This document shows positions 33,691 through 44,250 of a DNA stretch of 64,000 nucleotides, piece after piece. This DNA is from Zhengitettix transpicula (Eukaryota > Arthropoda > Insecta > Orthoptera > Tetrigidae). The DNA is taken from the NCBI GenBank assembly GCA_037074705.1, contig CM073590.1, forward strand, positions 36,293,895-36,357,894. The letters are read 5' to 3'. Position 1 is the first letter of the stretch. Every line of letters begins with the position of its first letter. The notes under the pieces were generated by a model that saw only the letters and a program-made list of their open reading frames with translations, searched no databases and had not been told where the DNA came from. The position numbers and the translations under genes are program-made.

Positions 33691-35060
33691 GCCTGAGTTC
33701 GCATCTAAGGTGAAGCGTCACAATAAACTACAATGATCACCCGATCATCACTAATGACTCGGTTATTGTATTTAATTTTATACATCTTGATTTAAAATAA
33801 AAAAATATCGGCGATTTTTTAATTAGAGTACAGACAAAACAAAGCAATTCCAATGTGATTTTTTAAATATAAATTACCAATATTTACTTAATACAATGAC
33901 GCCCAAATCCTTTGTGAAGTTTGAAGAAATCTCTTATACATTCAATGTAAGAGAGAATAAAAATAAACTATCTCTCAATAAATAACTATACTGATACAAA
34001 TGGATCCTCAACATTATTTAATAAATTAAGTCAAGCAATAATTTGGCTTCCTATGCCATCGACCATTTTAATTTAAGTAGCGGAGAGATACAAACAAATT
34101 TGAATACTATAAATCAGCAACTTGGCAGGAATCACAACTTTGAGTAATTTAGTGACGTTAAATGTAATTATATGTATATCTGCAGGGATAGATATTAATT
34201 AATATATACAACTACAGTAAGGTGTCAGTTTACAGTTATCAGTATTATAATTTCAATGGGACAAATAAAACTTAATCTTAATTTATTTTGTATGTTTAAT
34301 TTGTGTGTATTTATTGACGTATCCTACTTTCTCTTTGGAGAACTAATAAGAAAAACAAAAAAATATAATTATTATACTTTCCTTATTTCAATATAATTAT
34401 AAATGTATGAATACAGCTACATTAGGTGTACCATGGAATAAATAATTTCCAGACATTACCAAATTATACGATAAATATTAAACAAACATTGATGTTATAT
34501 AAATAAATTGTGTAGAATTTCCAAGGAATTTCGTACCTGCAATTCCCATAGCAACCGACATGAACATAATTAGACGTATAATTTATTTATAGTACATAAA
34601 TTTTTGGGTAATATTTGTAGAAGAATTTGGTAATGTATGGAAATTATTTACTCAAATCTACACCTAACGAAGTTCTAGATCGAAAGATTAAATTTGTCTG
34701 TATTTTTTTGATAAATTATTTCTGACTAATTTGGCTGTGTTCATATACTTACAAATTAAACTAATAAATGGAATATGGTAAAAAAATCTATCCCATTGTC
34801 TATATATATTAATTATTACTCGAACGGATAGGGAATATCAAATTCAGATTTTGCGAAAAGTACTGATTTTGACATTAATATATGAAAAGTGTCAGACATT
34901 CCATAATAAATCATAACTTCTTCCTGACAAAGGCAGTGCGGTTGATAGAAGCCTGAGAATAAACGAGAAAAATTTCAAAACTATTAATTTGTAACGAGAA
35001 TAGTAATCACTTAATCTCGGAAATATTTTATCATGATTTTTGTATTGTCCAATAAAGCTT
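33691..35060. other. AT-rich DNA, nothing recognised
   Basis: No ORF above noise and no repeat copy is recognised. Confidence 0.5.
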
Positions 35061-35500
35061 ACATAGGGTCGTGCAGTATTTGAAACAACTTTGGCGGATT
35101 AGGCTATTTCCGTTGTATGAATTCTGAAGAGAGTAATTGAGAGTTGTAGGTGTCCAGCGTGTCTTGAAGTGGCTTGTTGGCGGAGAAGGACGCGTGCTTG
35201 TGTTCTTTATGGCGGCACATAAAGTCTGGAGCGAGATGGCTCTATCGTGCAACACATGGCGGCTCTTAATAGAGGCGCGCCTAATATCATGCAGACATCA
35301 GCTGACGCTGCCGTTTGCGTCTCCGCGAACTGGGGACTCGTTACTATGCCAAGGACTGCTCCTTAATATGCTCATTGTGTTTCATATCAGAAAAGCTGCA
35401 GCATTTTGTCCTGCTTCGAAGGATATTTGGCGATGGCCCAGCAGACTCCCACGTTTTCCCCCGGTTATGAATTTCGAAATAGAGCCTCTCCATTGAAAGA
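35061..35500 (+). other. GC-richer segment with a 119-codon open frame
   Basis: The frame 35137-35496 (+) lies in a CpG-containing segment. The translation begins MRVVGVQRVLKWLVGGEGRV and ends in FEIEPLH without a recognised domain. The opposite strand has a 74-codon frame (35031-35255). This could be a host exon, an element terminus or chance. No second copy is seen here. Confidence 0.2.
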
Positions 35501-35763
35501 CTCATTTTGACACTCAAGACAGTACAGCATTATCTAATACAATTAATTAAATTTTATATTGAAATCAATTAACATATTATAGTGAAAATAATTAAACGAA
35601 CTCTATGTATAGTTTAATAGCATTCTTGTATTTTTTTAATGGCTTGAAACAGAAAGAGTTTGTTATTTATTATGATTTTGCCTTATTACTTAAACACCAA
35701 ATTACTAAATAGATGTTCCTGTTCTTGCAGGTACTTCTGGAATCCCATTTTCTTTAATTAAGA

Positions 35764-36037
35764 GGACAAAAAACCTCACCCGCCATCGGAAGGGCGTGGG
35801 ACAAGTACCAAATGCCCGACCTACCTGATGCAGGTTTTTATAGGGTTTGTCCTGCATTACTTTTAGGCGAATGCCGGGTAGGATCCTTAAACTATAGCCC
35901 GGGGGCCCTAGTTAACCCTTAGCTACCTTCCTCCACCCTTCCGCATCCCCCCTTTCAAATCCATTTCCAATGCTATAAGAGGGGAGTTGCCACTATGTGG
36001 ATTACCCTATACATAGCCTGTCTACGCCCAAAAAAAA
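35764..36037 (+). repeat. SINE-like family copy 3, 5' truncated
   Basis: Sense plus. It starts inside the family at 'cctcacccgccatcggaagg', runs through 'agcccgggggccctagttaa' and ends 'cctgtctacgcccAAAAAAAACAAAAAA'. The tail variant 'ccctatacatagcctgtct' defines a subfamily shared with copies 4 and 7. It is immediately followed by copy 4 in the same orientation. Confidence 0.85.
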
Positions 36038-36378
36038 CAAAAAAACCTATTGGAATAGTCGGCCAGCTGTCTCCTAAACTGGTCAAGGCACGGCGATTGG
36101 AAATATGCGACCTACACAGAAAACCCCTCTCCCGCTATCGGAAGGGCGTGGGACAAGTACCAAATGCCCAACCTACCTGATTCACGTTTTTCTAGGGTTT
36201 TTCCTACATGATTTTTAGGCGATCCTTAAACCATAGTCCGGGAGCCCTAATTAACCCTTGGCTACCTTCCTCTACATTTCCGCATCCCTCCTTTCACTGA
36301 TTTCCTATGATACAAGAGGGCAGTTGCCACTTTATTGGTTACCCTATACATAGCCTGTCTACACCTTCAAAAAATAGT
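36038..36378 (+). repeat. SINE-like family copy 4, tandem to copy 3
   Basis: It begins at 'cctattggaatagtcggcca' directly after the A tail of copy 3 and ends 'cctgtctacaccttcAAAAAATAG'. The head-to-tail junction at the A tail suggests tandem dimerisation or insertion of one copy into the other's tail. It has a short deletion after 'gatttttaggcgatcc'. Confidence 0.85.
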
Positions 36379-36479
36379 GCTTCGAATGTTTTCTTCTTCA
36401 AGGAAAAAGAAGTTTTACAATAGTACGTTCAGAATTTAATAGAGGATATTTATGTTAAATATAAAATATAAATTTCCTT

Positions 36480-37940
36480 TAGTCCACTTAGCTGCCAGTT
36501 TAGGAAATAAGAATGCTGTACAAATCTTCGGAGGTGAACTGCAAAGCATAGTTGTACAATAACACGAAAAGATTTGTTAGTCTACGAAAATGTAGAAAAT
36601 TTGAAAATGGAGATGAAATTGGAGGTATCTGAGAATATTAATGCTGCAGGAAATAAAGAATTAGATATTTTTATTCTTTTGCTTCAGAAAATACATGAGA
36701 CAGGAGAAATTCCAAAAAAATTAAATATATGTGCTACAGAACCACTTCCTAAGGAGGCGTCAGGGAGAAAGTGTGATCATATCAGAACAATCAGCCTTTT
36801 AGTATAAAAATATTAACTTGCACAGGAGAATTGAGAGCAGAATTAAAGCGTTTTCATGAGTAAATCAGTTCGGTTTCAACAGGACTGCTGTCATTAGGAG
36901 AGAAATACTAGAACTTAGAGACTAATTCTGGAAAAGGGACTACGAAAGACCCTGCGTTCTCTTTGAAGGTCTAGAAGTTATTTATTACAGGGTGGACTGG
37001 AAAATACTAATCAGAATGCTGAAGGACATTATAGTAACTGACAAGGACAAGACAATAATTTTCAACGTATAAAAGACGTTGTAACGATTGTGAGGTGCGG
37101 GCAACATCAGAAATGAAGGTCGTATTGGGCATGTGGATTAGACAGGGATGCTCTACGTCCCCCACCCTGTCCAATGGATATATACAGAGATCAATCGATG
37201 ACATAAGAGAAAATCTGGGGGAAAAGAGGAGTTATTATCCATGGAATGAAAGTAGAGGCACTGCGTTCTGCAGACAACATCACAATGTTGGCTGAAGATT
37301 AAGATCAACTGATAATTACTCTGGAGAAGGTGAATAACATTTTCAACACATCTTTCAATATGAAAAATCAACTAAAGTAAGACGAAAATCATGACAGATT
37401 ACGATGGGGAAGTACTTGCTGAAAGGTGAGATGCTGGAGACTGTAGGTAGTTGATTCAACAGTGATGGTAGGTCGGAAGGGTATATTCTGAAACCGCATC
37501 AACCAGCCAAAGAACGGAAACCTTCTTAGTTCCAACGGCATAGACATACGTCTCAGAAAACATGTGATAAGAAAGTTCGTCAGAAATGCTTCCCTATATG
37601 GCAGTGGTACCTAAACACTTTAATGGATGTAATGTGGTGCTACTGGAAACTTAATAAAAAACCGCGATAAATGAGGAAATTCCACGAAGGTGTATATGAA
37701 AAGTCAACAAGTTTCTATAAAGAAGGAGGACCGTATAGAAAGGTCACCTAGTCAAGCACGAAGAGGGGGTGGATAGCTGTAAAAACTCCAGGGTAGACCC
37801 AGACTATCATTCACTGATCAGGTCATGAAAAGCATCTTTTAATATGAATTACTGAAGAAAGGATAGCGAGCTGCTGCCAATCAACCTACATGTTGAATTC
37901 TCAAGATGTGGAAACGTAAATAGAGGATATGAAGTGATGT
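36480..37940 (+). pseudogene. LINE reverse-transcriptase relic
   Basis: Broken frames follow the order of a non-LTR retrotransposon RT. LLQKIHETGEIPKKLN and EASGRKCDHIRTISLL (36574-36800) match the region before RT motif 1. GFNRTAVIRREILELR (about 36870) matches the QFGFRxG block. Next come the 'DWKILIRMLKDI' (about 36990) and 'RQGCSTSPTLSNGYI' (37141, normally RQGCxLSPxLFNxY) blocks. Then ALRSADNITMLAED (about 37260), the YADD catalytic block degraded to SADN. The C-terminal region contains a possible RPRLSFTDQV segment at about 37797. Stops and frameshifts are frequent. It copied its own RNA in the family; this copy is dead. The 5' ORF is absent and the exact clade is unresolved. Confidence 0.75.
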
Positions 37941-38283
37941 AAAACGAAATATAAAATGAAACGCCTGAAATAAAAAAGTTCTGAAAAAATTAAGATTAAT
38001 GAATTATTTTCCTGATTCTTTTTTCATTTATTTTCATGTAAGCATATAAAAACTGAGGATGTATGTAGTCGACTATTTATTTTTCTAATATACTATCTTG
38101 TATCTAAATTGTAACACCAGTGGACTAACTTCATATTTAAATGCATTTTGAATTTAAAAGTTAGATAGATAGATAGATAGATTTATTCACCATTAGCCCT
38201 CTTAAGATGAAATACGATTCGTCACATATTTCGTCTATACAGTCGATAAATTACATATAAACAGAATTAATATTAATAGGTTA

Positions 38284-38307
38284 CAAACACACACACACAC
38301 ACACACA
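38284..38307. repeat. (CA)n microsatellite
   Basis: About eleven CA dinucleotides lie within the 3' UTR of the minus-strand LINE. Confidence 0.95.
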
Positions 38308-38540
38308 AAATTCATAACTGTTCACATTTGTCTAGTCATCCTCAATCATACACACTATCTTTAGGAAACACGCGCAAGACACTAATCACTTCCTGGTATT
38401 CATCTCCTGTCGCTAGGTACGGAGGGATGTCATCATGGATATTTACTAAAACAGAAAGCAGAGGCAGGAAAACAGAACCAAAAGGGGAAAACTGAACAAA
38501 CTATTTACAGCATATTCAGCAATTTTGTAGGCAAGGAAGT

Positions 38541-39170
38541 TTATCGAATGTGAGACCGATTAAAAAATTCGTGTACGGAGTAATAAGTTCCATTTACAAG
38601 AAACGTTTTACACTCCTTGACGAATGAGTTGTAGTTGTTGATGTTCTTTACATGGTCAGTAAGGCTGTTAAATAGTGCGATACCGAAATAATGAACGCTA
38701 GACTCGTAGAGACTGAGGCTGTGCTTGTCAGACCTAAGAACTGAACGGTTTTTTGTGTCGTAGCCATGATTGTTCCCGTTACTTGCAAAAAGGTTCATGT
38801 TGCGGTTAACAAATTTTAGTATTTCTAATATGTAAGCGCTAGGTAGAGTCAGAATATGAAGTATTTCTCTAGCATTTGAACCTGATATAATTCTAATGGA
38901 TCGTTTTTGCAGTTTGAAAACATCCACACTGCGAGAACAATTGCCCCAGTTGGCAATACCGTAACACATATGTGAATGAAAGTAGGAAAAATAGAGTAGT
39001 GAAGCAGTTTTGGTATCAACTTGTTGCATCAATAGTCTCAATGAGTAACAAACAGAACTAAGTTCACGATGTTGTTGGTTTCTGTAGTAAAACGAACTAG
39101 TTTAGTTTTCTGTACATTGAGCGTTAATTTATTGGTCAAAATGGTGAAAATGTTTTTACTTTCATAGTGC
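38541..39170 (-). pseudogene. C-terminal part of a non-LTR retrotransposon RT protein
   Basis: The 166-codon frame 38541-39041 is the longest in the window and the best preserved LINE coding piece. It contains LLYFSYFHSHMCYGIANWGN (the YxSxFxSHLxYGIxxWG block), VDVFKLQKRSIRIISGS (FxLQKRAIRxIxG), then LTLPSAYILEILKFV, a DTKNRSVLR segment (HNTRxR in relatives), YFGIALFNSLTDHVKN (GxKLYNxLP) and FVKECKTFLVNGTYYSVHEFF. Upstream after a frameshift, NKLTLNVQKTKLVRF matches the LNxxKTKxxxF block behind the YADD motif. This is the thumb and C-terminal region of RT in Jockey/CR1-like LINEs. The catalytic part is missing. Confidence 0.8.
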
Positions 39171-39185
39171 AGAAATGTTTAAATG

Positions 39186-40377
39186 TGTAACAGGATATAA
39201 TTTTTCAAGGAATGGAAACTATCATTTAATAAAATAAAAACATATGAGTTTTAAATCTGTTATTTAAATTTAAGATCACAAAATATACCTTACCAATGCA
39301 ATTTATACGGAGGTGAATGAAAACAAGAAATATAGCAAAATTAGTACGTGATCCTAATTTGAAGCATTTTTATGAAACACATGATATGAGTTGTCTTGAT
39401 TTGATTGATTTTAAATTTAATATTTAATAGAACGAGAAAACTATCATTTGTGGAATCGATCTATTTCGAAAAGAGCTATGTGAACAAAGAAAACTGATCA
39501 TTTACTAGAGAATGGTTTCGAAGAGACTTTCGAAATATTAATTCTTCACATCATCAGTTATCAGCGAACGCTGGTGCCTGTTACATTAGTATGTGTGATG
39601 GAGCTAACAACCTCTCCTGTGGCATCAGATCTGACAGCATTCGTCGGCCTGTCAATGTCAACTGCATCTCTACCGCACCGAAACCTGTTAATGGCAACAC
39701 TGTAACCCCTACCGTAATGGAGATGCAAAAATTCAACACCATGTTCACCATCTTCATCCAGTGATATCCAATTACATTTCGAATGAATACACGTCAGAAT
39801 TACAGTTTTAATACGTTATACAGTAGTTATATCACACAAATACTAACATTAAAATGGTTCAAGACAATATACCAATTTAAAGTTTTCTAACGTTTGTAAT
39901 CCGCTAACTGTTAATAGGTGAAATTCGTCGTTTTGACATGACATTTTGCAAATGTATTGTAGTGTATAGCTACTTTGTAGCTTTTATTAATCTATTAATG
40001 ATTGGCTGAGTTAGAGTTTTTATCTGCTTAAATCATTCAGTCAGGTTTTAAACACGCCAGTATGAATATATTTTTAAACATACACCTTGTATACAGCGGA
40101 AATATACTTTAAAGTTTGTGAATTTAATATGTTCATAGAAAAAAAGTATTTAAACGAGAAATGAAGTCAACATTTCTTCATCTATTTATTTTGATCTATT
40201 ATTATACTAAAAAGTATTTGTATCTTGCCCCTCTCTATATAAATAAATAATGCGTAGAATCAGTATCCAACCATTACTGTGAAAGTGAATTACAATACAT
40301 ACGATAAAAAATATAACCATATTTGAAAAGACTAGAAGAGAATTTCAAGTAGAGAAAATGTAAAACAGCTTGTTTTA
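39186..40377. other. AT-rich DNA, nothing recognised
   Basis: A slightly GC-richer patch at 39540-39760 contains no recognised motif. The remainder is AT-rich. Confidence 0.45.
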
Positions 40378-40897
40378 AGGTAAAAGGCTACATGAGGGTA
40401 ATCCACATAGTGGCAACTCGCCTTTAATAACATAGGAAGGGATTTGAAAGGGGGGATGCGAAAGGTAGCCAAGGGTTAACTAGGGCCCCCGGGCTATAGT
40501 TTAAGGATCCTACCTGGCATTCGCCTAAAAGTAATGCAGGAAAAACCCTAGAAAAACCTGCATCAGGTAGGTCGGGCATTGGGTACTTGTCCCACGTCCT
40601 TCCGATAGCGGGAGAAGAGTTTTCTGTGGGGTCGAAGCATTCCCTTCTCCGTACCTCGACCAGTTTAGGAGGCAGCTGGCCGACTGTTCCAATAGGAACG
40701 GTAACCAACTCTTACCGTAGGCCCAAGGTCTGTGCTCCCGGACCATACACCTCTCAAAACAGGCACAGAGGTTCCTCGGCTTGTGGGAACCTTAGTTCAA
40801 AAACGGAGAGAGGAAAAGGCATCCCCAAAGGTAGCCCCTTCCTGTCTCTCCTACAAGGTTCTGCCTGCGAGAGAATAGCCCTCGCAGACCGCTTCTT
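40378..40897 (-). repeat. SINE-like family copy 5, near full length with 5' hairpin
   Basis: Sense minus. The tail side is at 'ttttaaggtaaaaggctaca' and the 5' end reaches 'gcctgcgagagaatagccctcgcagac' near 40864-40890. That end folds as CTGCGAG-N9-CTCGCAG. The sense strand carries a 94-codon frame (40424-40708) containing GQLPPKLVEVRRREC, SSPAIGRTWDKYPMPDLPDAG and SPGALVNPWLP. The same frame is seen in copies 7 and 8. A coding role is unproven. Confidence 0.85.
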
Positions 40898-41999
40898 TTC
40901 TATGTAAAACAGCGTTTTGTGAGCTGTAAAGAATTAAGAAGGAAATTAGAACGACTACGAGAACGATAAGAAATTGGAAGTTCAAATTATCATGAGATAA
41001 TACGCACTTAAGACAACCGCCATTCTGTAGTTTAGTAAGTGCAATATTATGTCATTAAGACTGGGTTTATTTAAAACAGTTTTATCATGAGAAAATAATG
41101 CAACTTATTTATTTTTAAAACCATTTTATTGTCTCCAAACAATATATTTAATCTTAAGAGATATTATTTCTGCAATTATTCAGATTAAGTAAACAAATTA
41201 TAAAATATTTTTATTATATTAGAAAACACATGAATATCGGATTGAACAAAAATAATTACTGCAGCTCGCACCCATCACGTGAATCCAATTTTTTTTTCAC
41301 GTTCTCCCTATTTAAAATTTTTTTAAATGTTAAATATCCAACATTTACGGATCTTCTAATACGATTTCCTTCCTTATAAGAAACCACAATGTCAAATAAT
41401 CACATCACAAATAATCAGCAATCTGCTAACATATAATGCATTTCAAACATCCATGTGTTTGGCAAACATGCTAATATTTTATATGTCGACATCAGGTACT
41501 ATTCCAGAATCATATACGAATTGTTTTATATTAAATCTAACATCACTGCAATTAACGTATAAACCGATAGTATTAAACTCAACAATGGCTACAATCCATA
41601 GACGAACTTCTTTGCCTTTACATTATCTATGCGTGTTAAGTTCGTTTTAGCTGAGCGTTCCAGTTGTGCACATGTTTTGTGCGTTCTGGCCGCTTTTGTA
41701 TTTTTTAGTCACGCAACGGCGCATGTTATTTACTTTATCACTTAATTTGATCTATTTTTGACTATTTCTTTATCTAATTAAGTTGAACAAGAATCTATTA
41801 AATAATAATTTGAATGAACGTGAACTTCTGAATACAAAAAGTATTTATTATAAACGTGAATTTTTCATCGAAATATTATGTGACAGTTTCTAATAATTAT
41901 ACGGTAAATTTGGTCGGACTTATATTCAGATGCATCTCAAACCCATCTGTGCTTTAATGCAAGCTGCTTGTTTTTATTAATTACACAAACTGAGCTTCG
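40898..41999. other. AT-rich DNA, nothing recognised
   Basis: Possibly includes the degenerate 5' terminal region of the downstream PLE (41660-42000), but no definite boundary is visible. Confidence 0.4.
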
Positions 42000-42110
42000 T
42001 CAAGGACCGTTCTAAATTAGGGCGACAAGGATTCCTCACGATCATCCCTTCATAAAGTGCACTGTGGTTCGGGCCAGACCTGAGCTCATTCCAAGAGTTC
42101 TATAACTAGA

Positions 42111-43490
42111 ATGGTGCCCACCTACAACTATTACGAATTTTTCTTTCGCCAATCCTCTCGTTTAAACCGATATCATTTTCACCTAAGTGCAGCTAAAATT
42201 AAGAAGTTTGATTTCCTATTTCACAAAACTTTTCCCAATTACTCCACATACAACAATTGGTTCAAAAACCTGAGTAACCATACTATTCCTAAGGAAGTTA
42301 TTGACGTAGTATCACTTGGAAACAAATTAAGTCTACCCAACACATCCATCAATAAATCTCAATCCATTCCTCTCATAAAACACATCACAACTAATATATC
42401 TTTACACACGCTGACAAAGTTCTGTCACTGTACCTCTTGACCGTAATGAATGCACAAACACGGTTAACCAAATTGTTCCTGACACTAACTCTTATAAAAT
42501 TTGCAAACCCACCTGCACCAATACAGTTATTGACAAACTAAAAACTATTCTCAAGAGGTGGAAGCAAAAAGATTTTATAGAACCATCCACATTTTACTCC
42601 TTATTCATCACCTCAGCCAACATTTCCAGAGCTTATACCCTTCCTAAAATACACAAACCTGTGTATTATAATTATTGTTGCTTCTACTGCCAGTCCCTTA
42701 CTCAACATTTCCTCCTACTTTCATAACATGTTTTCTAAAGCCCTCTATGAAGAAAACCATTATTCTGTTAAAGATTCATTCAAATTTATCGACCAAATCA
42801 AGCACCTCACCGTCCCTCATGACCCCTCTTTAATTTCTCTTGATGTCGTTTCCTTATTCAACTCTATTCCCAATGATTTAGCCATTAACAGTTTAAAAAA
42901 CAGATGGCCCATTTTCAGTCAGTATACTAAAAATCCACTTCATGAAATTTTATGAATTATAAATCTAATTCTCAATTCCACTTATTTCAAGTTTAATCAG
43001 GTTTACTATCATCAAATCTAAAGTTTTCCCATGGGAAGCCCCCTTAGTCCTTTGTTTGCTGAGATAGTCATAAGAGACTTAGATTCTTGTATTTCTCTAC
43101 TTCCTGTCTAACCTCTTTGCTACATCAGATATGTAGATGATATTTTTTGTATCGTTAATACCTCTCAAATCAACCTTATAGTCAATACTTTCAATAATTA
43201 TCATCCCAACTTACAATTCACCCATGAACTTGAATTTAACCATTCTCTTAATTGCTTGATGTCACTGTATCCATTCACAATGCTTACATTCTCACCAATT
43301 GGTTCAGAAGACCTACATACTCTGGACGTGTTCTCAATTATCTTTCTGATCATTCTCCAAACAAAAAGAGAACTATGGTATACAATCTTGTTAATATTAG
43401 ATGTTATATTACTTTCTAACTCCAAATTCCATCAACACAACTTAAATATTGTCCCAAACATTTTAATCTCCAATGAGTACTTTTAAATTT
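42111..43490 (+). pseudogene. PLE reverse transcriptase relic
   Basis: The N-terminal part (42111-42440) ends in a shift; the next frame continues with KLKTILKRWKQKDFIEPSTF and RAYTLPKIHKP (LPKIHKP is diagnostic of PLE RT). The frame 42728-42955 carries FKFIDQIKHLTVP and ISLDVVSLFNSIPNDLAI (S-L-D-V-x-S-L-F-T-S-I-P, RT motif A). MGSPLSPLFAEIVIRDLD begins at 43031 (motif B), and RYVDDIF at 43127-43147 is an intact catalytic motif C. Next comes LQFTHELEFNHSLNCL (FTxExExxxxLxFLD). PLE RT is related to telomerase RT. The catalytic Asp residues survive in motifs A and C, but at least five frame breaks destroy the gene. Confidence 0.85.
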
Positions 43491-43559
43491 TGTTATTAAA
43501 AACTTAAACAGCAGATTAAACAAAATCCAATATCCTTCAGTCAATCGTCCCCAAAAACC

Positions 43560-43990
43560 TCAAACCAAATTTTTTCATGTACTCCCGTATTACAAATTTC
43601 TACATCACAAATTTATCCAAATATTCAAAGAATGTCAAATGTCCTTCATTTACGGATCCATTAATACCCTTTTCTACTTGAAAAAAACCACAAGGATCCA
43701 CTTGACACCTTCAGAAAACATTGTGTTGTTTACAAAAATCTCGTGCTCTAATTGTAATTCCTGCTACATAGGGCAAACAATGCGTTCCCTTAATACACGT
43801 ATCAAGGTACATATACCTAATATCAAACTTCCCATTGATAAACAATCTGTTTATCAATTCTAAACATACATTTAATTGGCAATATGCTAATATTTTAGAC
43901 ATTGACACCAGGTTCAATTCCTATACTCATTTCAGAGATGCTTCACATTTAATCAAACATCACAGTTATTAATGTACAAACAGACGCTAC
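43560..43990 (+). pseudogene. PLE GIY-YIG endonuclease relic
   Basis: The frame 43639-43863 includes FTKISCSNCNSCYIGQTMRSLNTRIKVH: the C-x2-C pair, an intact YIGQT catalytic block and the downstream Arg (RxxxH). It is followed by KLPIDKQSV, matching LPxDxxSV in the 24 kb copy. The stop at 43861 precedes eroded tail sequence ('taatattttagacattgac' corresponding to the NxxILD segment). The family domain nicks the target DNA for priming. This is the best preserved GIY-YIG block in the window but is separated from its RT by frameshifts. Confidence 0.8.
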
Positions 43991-44172
43991 GAAACTCAAT
44001 AATTGCTATGATTTCCTTATTGTTACGCTAAACCTTGTTTTTCCATTGTCGTGGCTCCCTTATTGTTACGCTAACCATTCGGTTCTCCCATTGTTGTTGC
44101 GTTTTTGTTGCTTTAGTGTTTTGTCAACTGACAATTGTAGTTGTGTCGCACTAGACCCTTCTTCGCACCTGA

Positions 44173-44225
44173 GGAAAGGTAGAAGGATCCCGGAAACGGT
44201 GCGTGGTATTTATATTATCACTTTT
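44173..44225 (+). ncRNA. Hammerhead-like core at PLE 3' terminus
   Basis: CTGAGGA, then AAGGTAGAAGGATCCCG, then GAAAC, GGTGCGTG and GTA. Core order matches hammerhead (CUGANGA...GAAA...NUH), but stem II pairs only weakly, so the copy is probably decayed. Its position at the end of the PLE body fits known PLE hammerheads. Confidence 0.35.
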
Positions 44226-44250
44226 TTTGTCTAAATAGGCTATATTTCTT

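Larger units (their letters stand above)
38162..39185 (-). mobile_element. 5'-truncated LINE, minus strand, with (TCTA)n tail
   Basis: The 3' end is marked by a (GATA)n run at 38162-38183, which on the element strand is a (TCTA)n tail preceded by 'ggtgaataaa'. A (CA)n run lies at 38284-38307 in the 3' UTR. Coding sequence occupies 38541 to about 39185. The 5' end is truncated near 39185, as is usual for LINEs. Confidence 0.7.
42000..44250 (+). mobile_element. Penelope-like element, most complete copy
   Basis: About 2.2 kb containing, in order, a PLE N-terminal region, reverse-transcriptase motifs, a GIY-YIG endonuclease domain and a 3' terminal region with a GAAAC core and 'GTGCGTGGTATTTATATTATC'. 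The last part matches the solo termini at 33.6 and 55.5 kb. Repeated stops and frameshifts make it non-autonomous. The 5' boundary is a guess. Confidence 0.75.
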
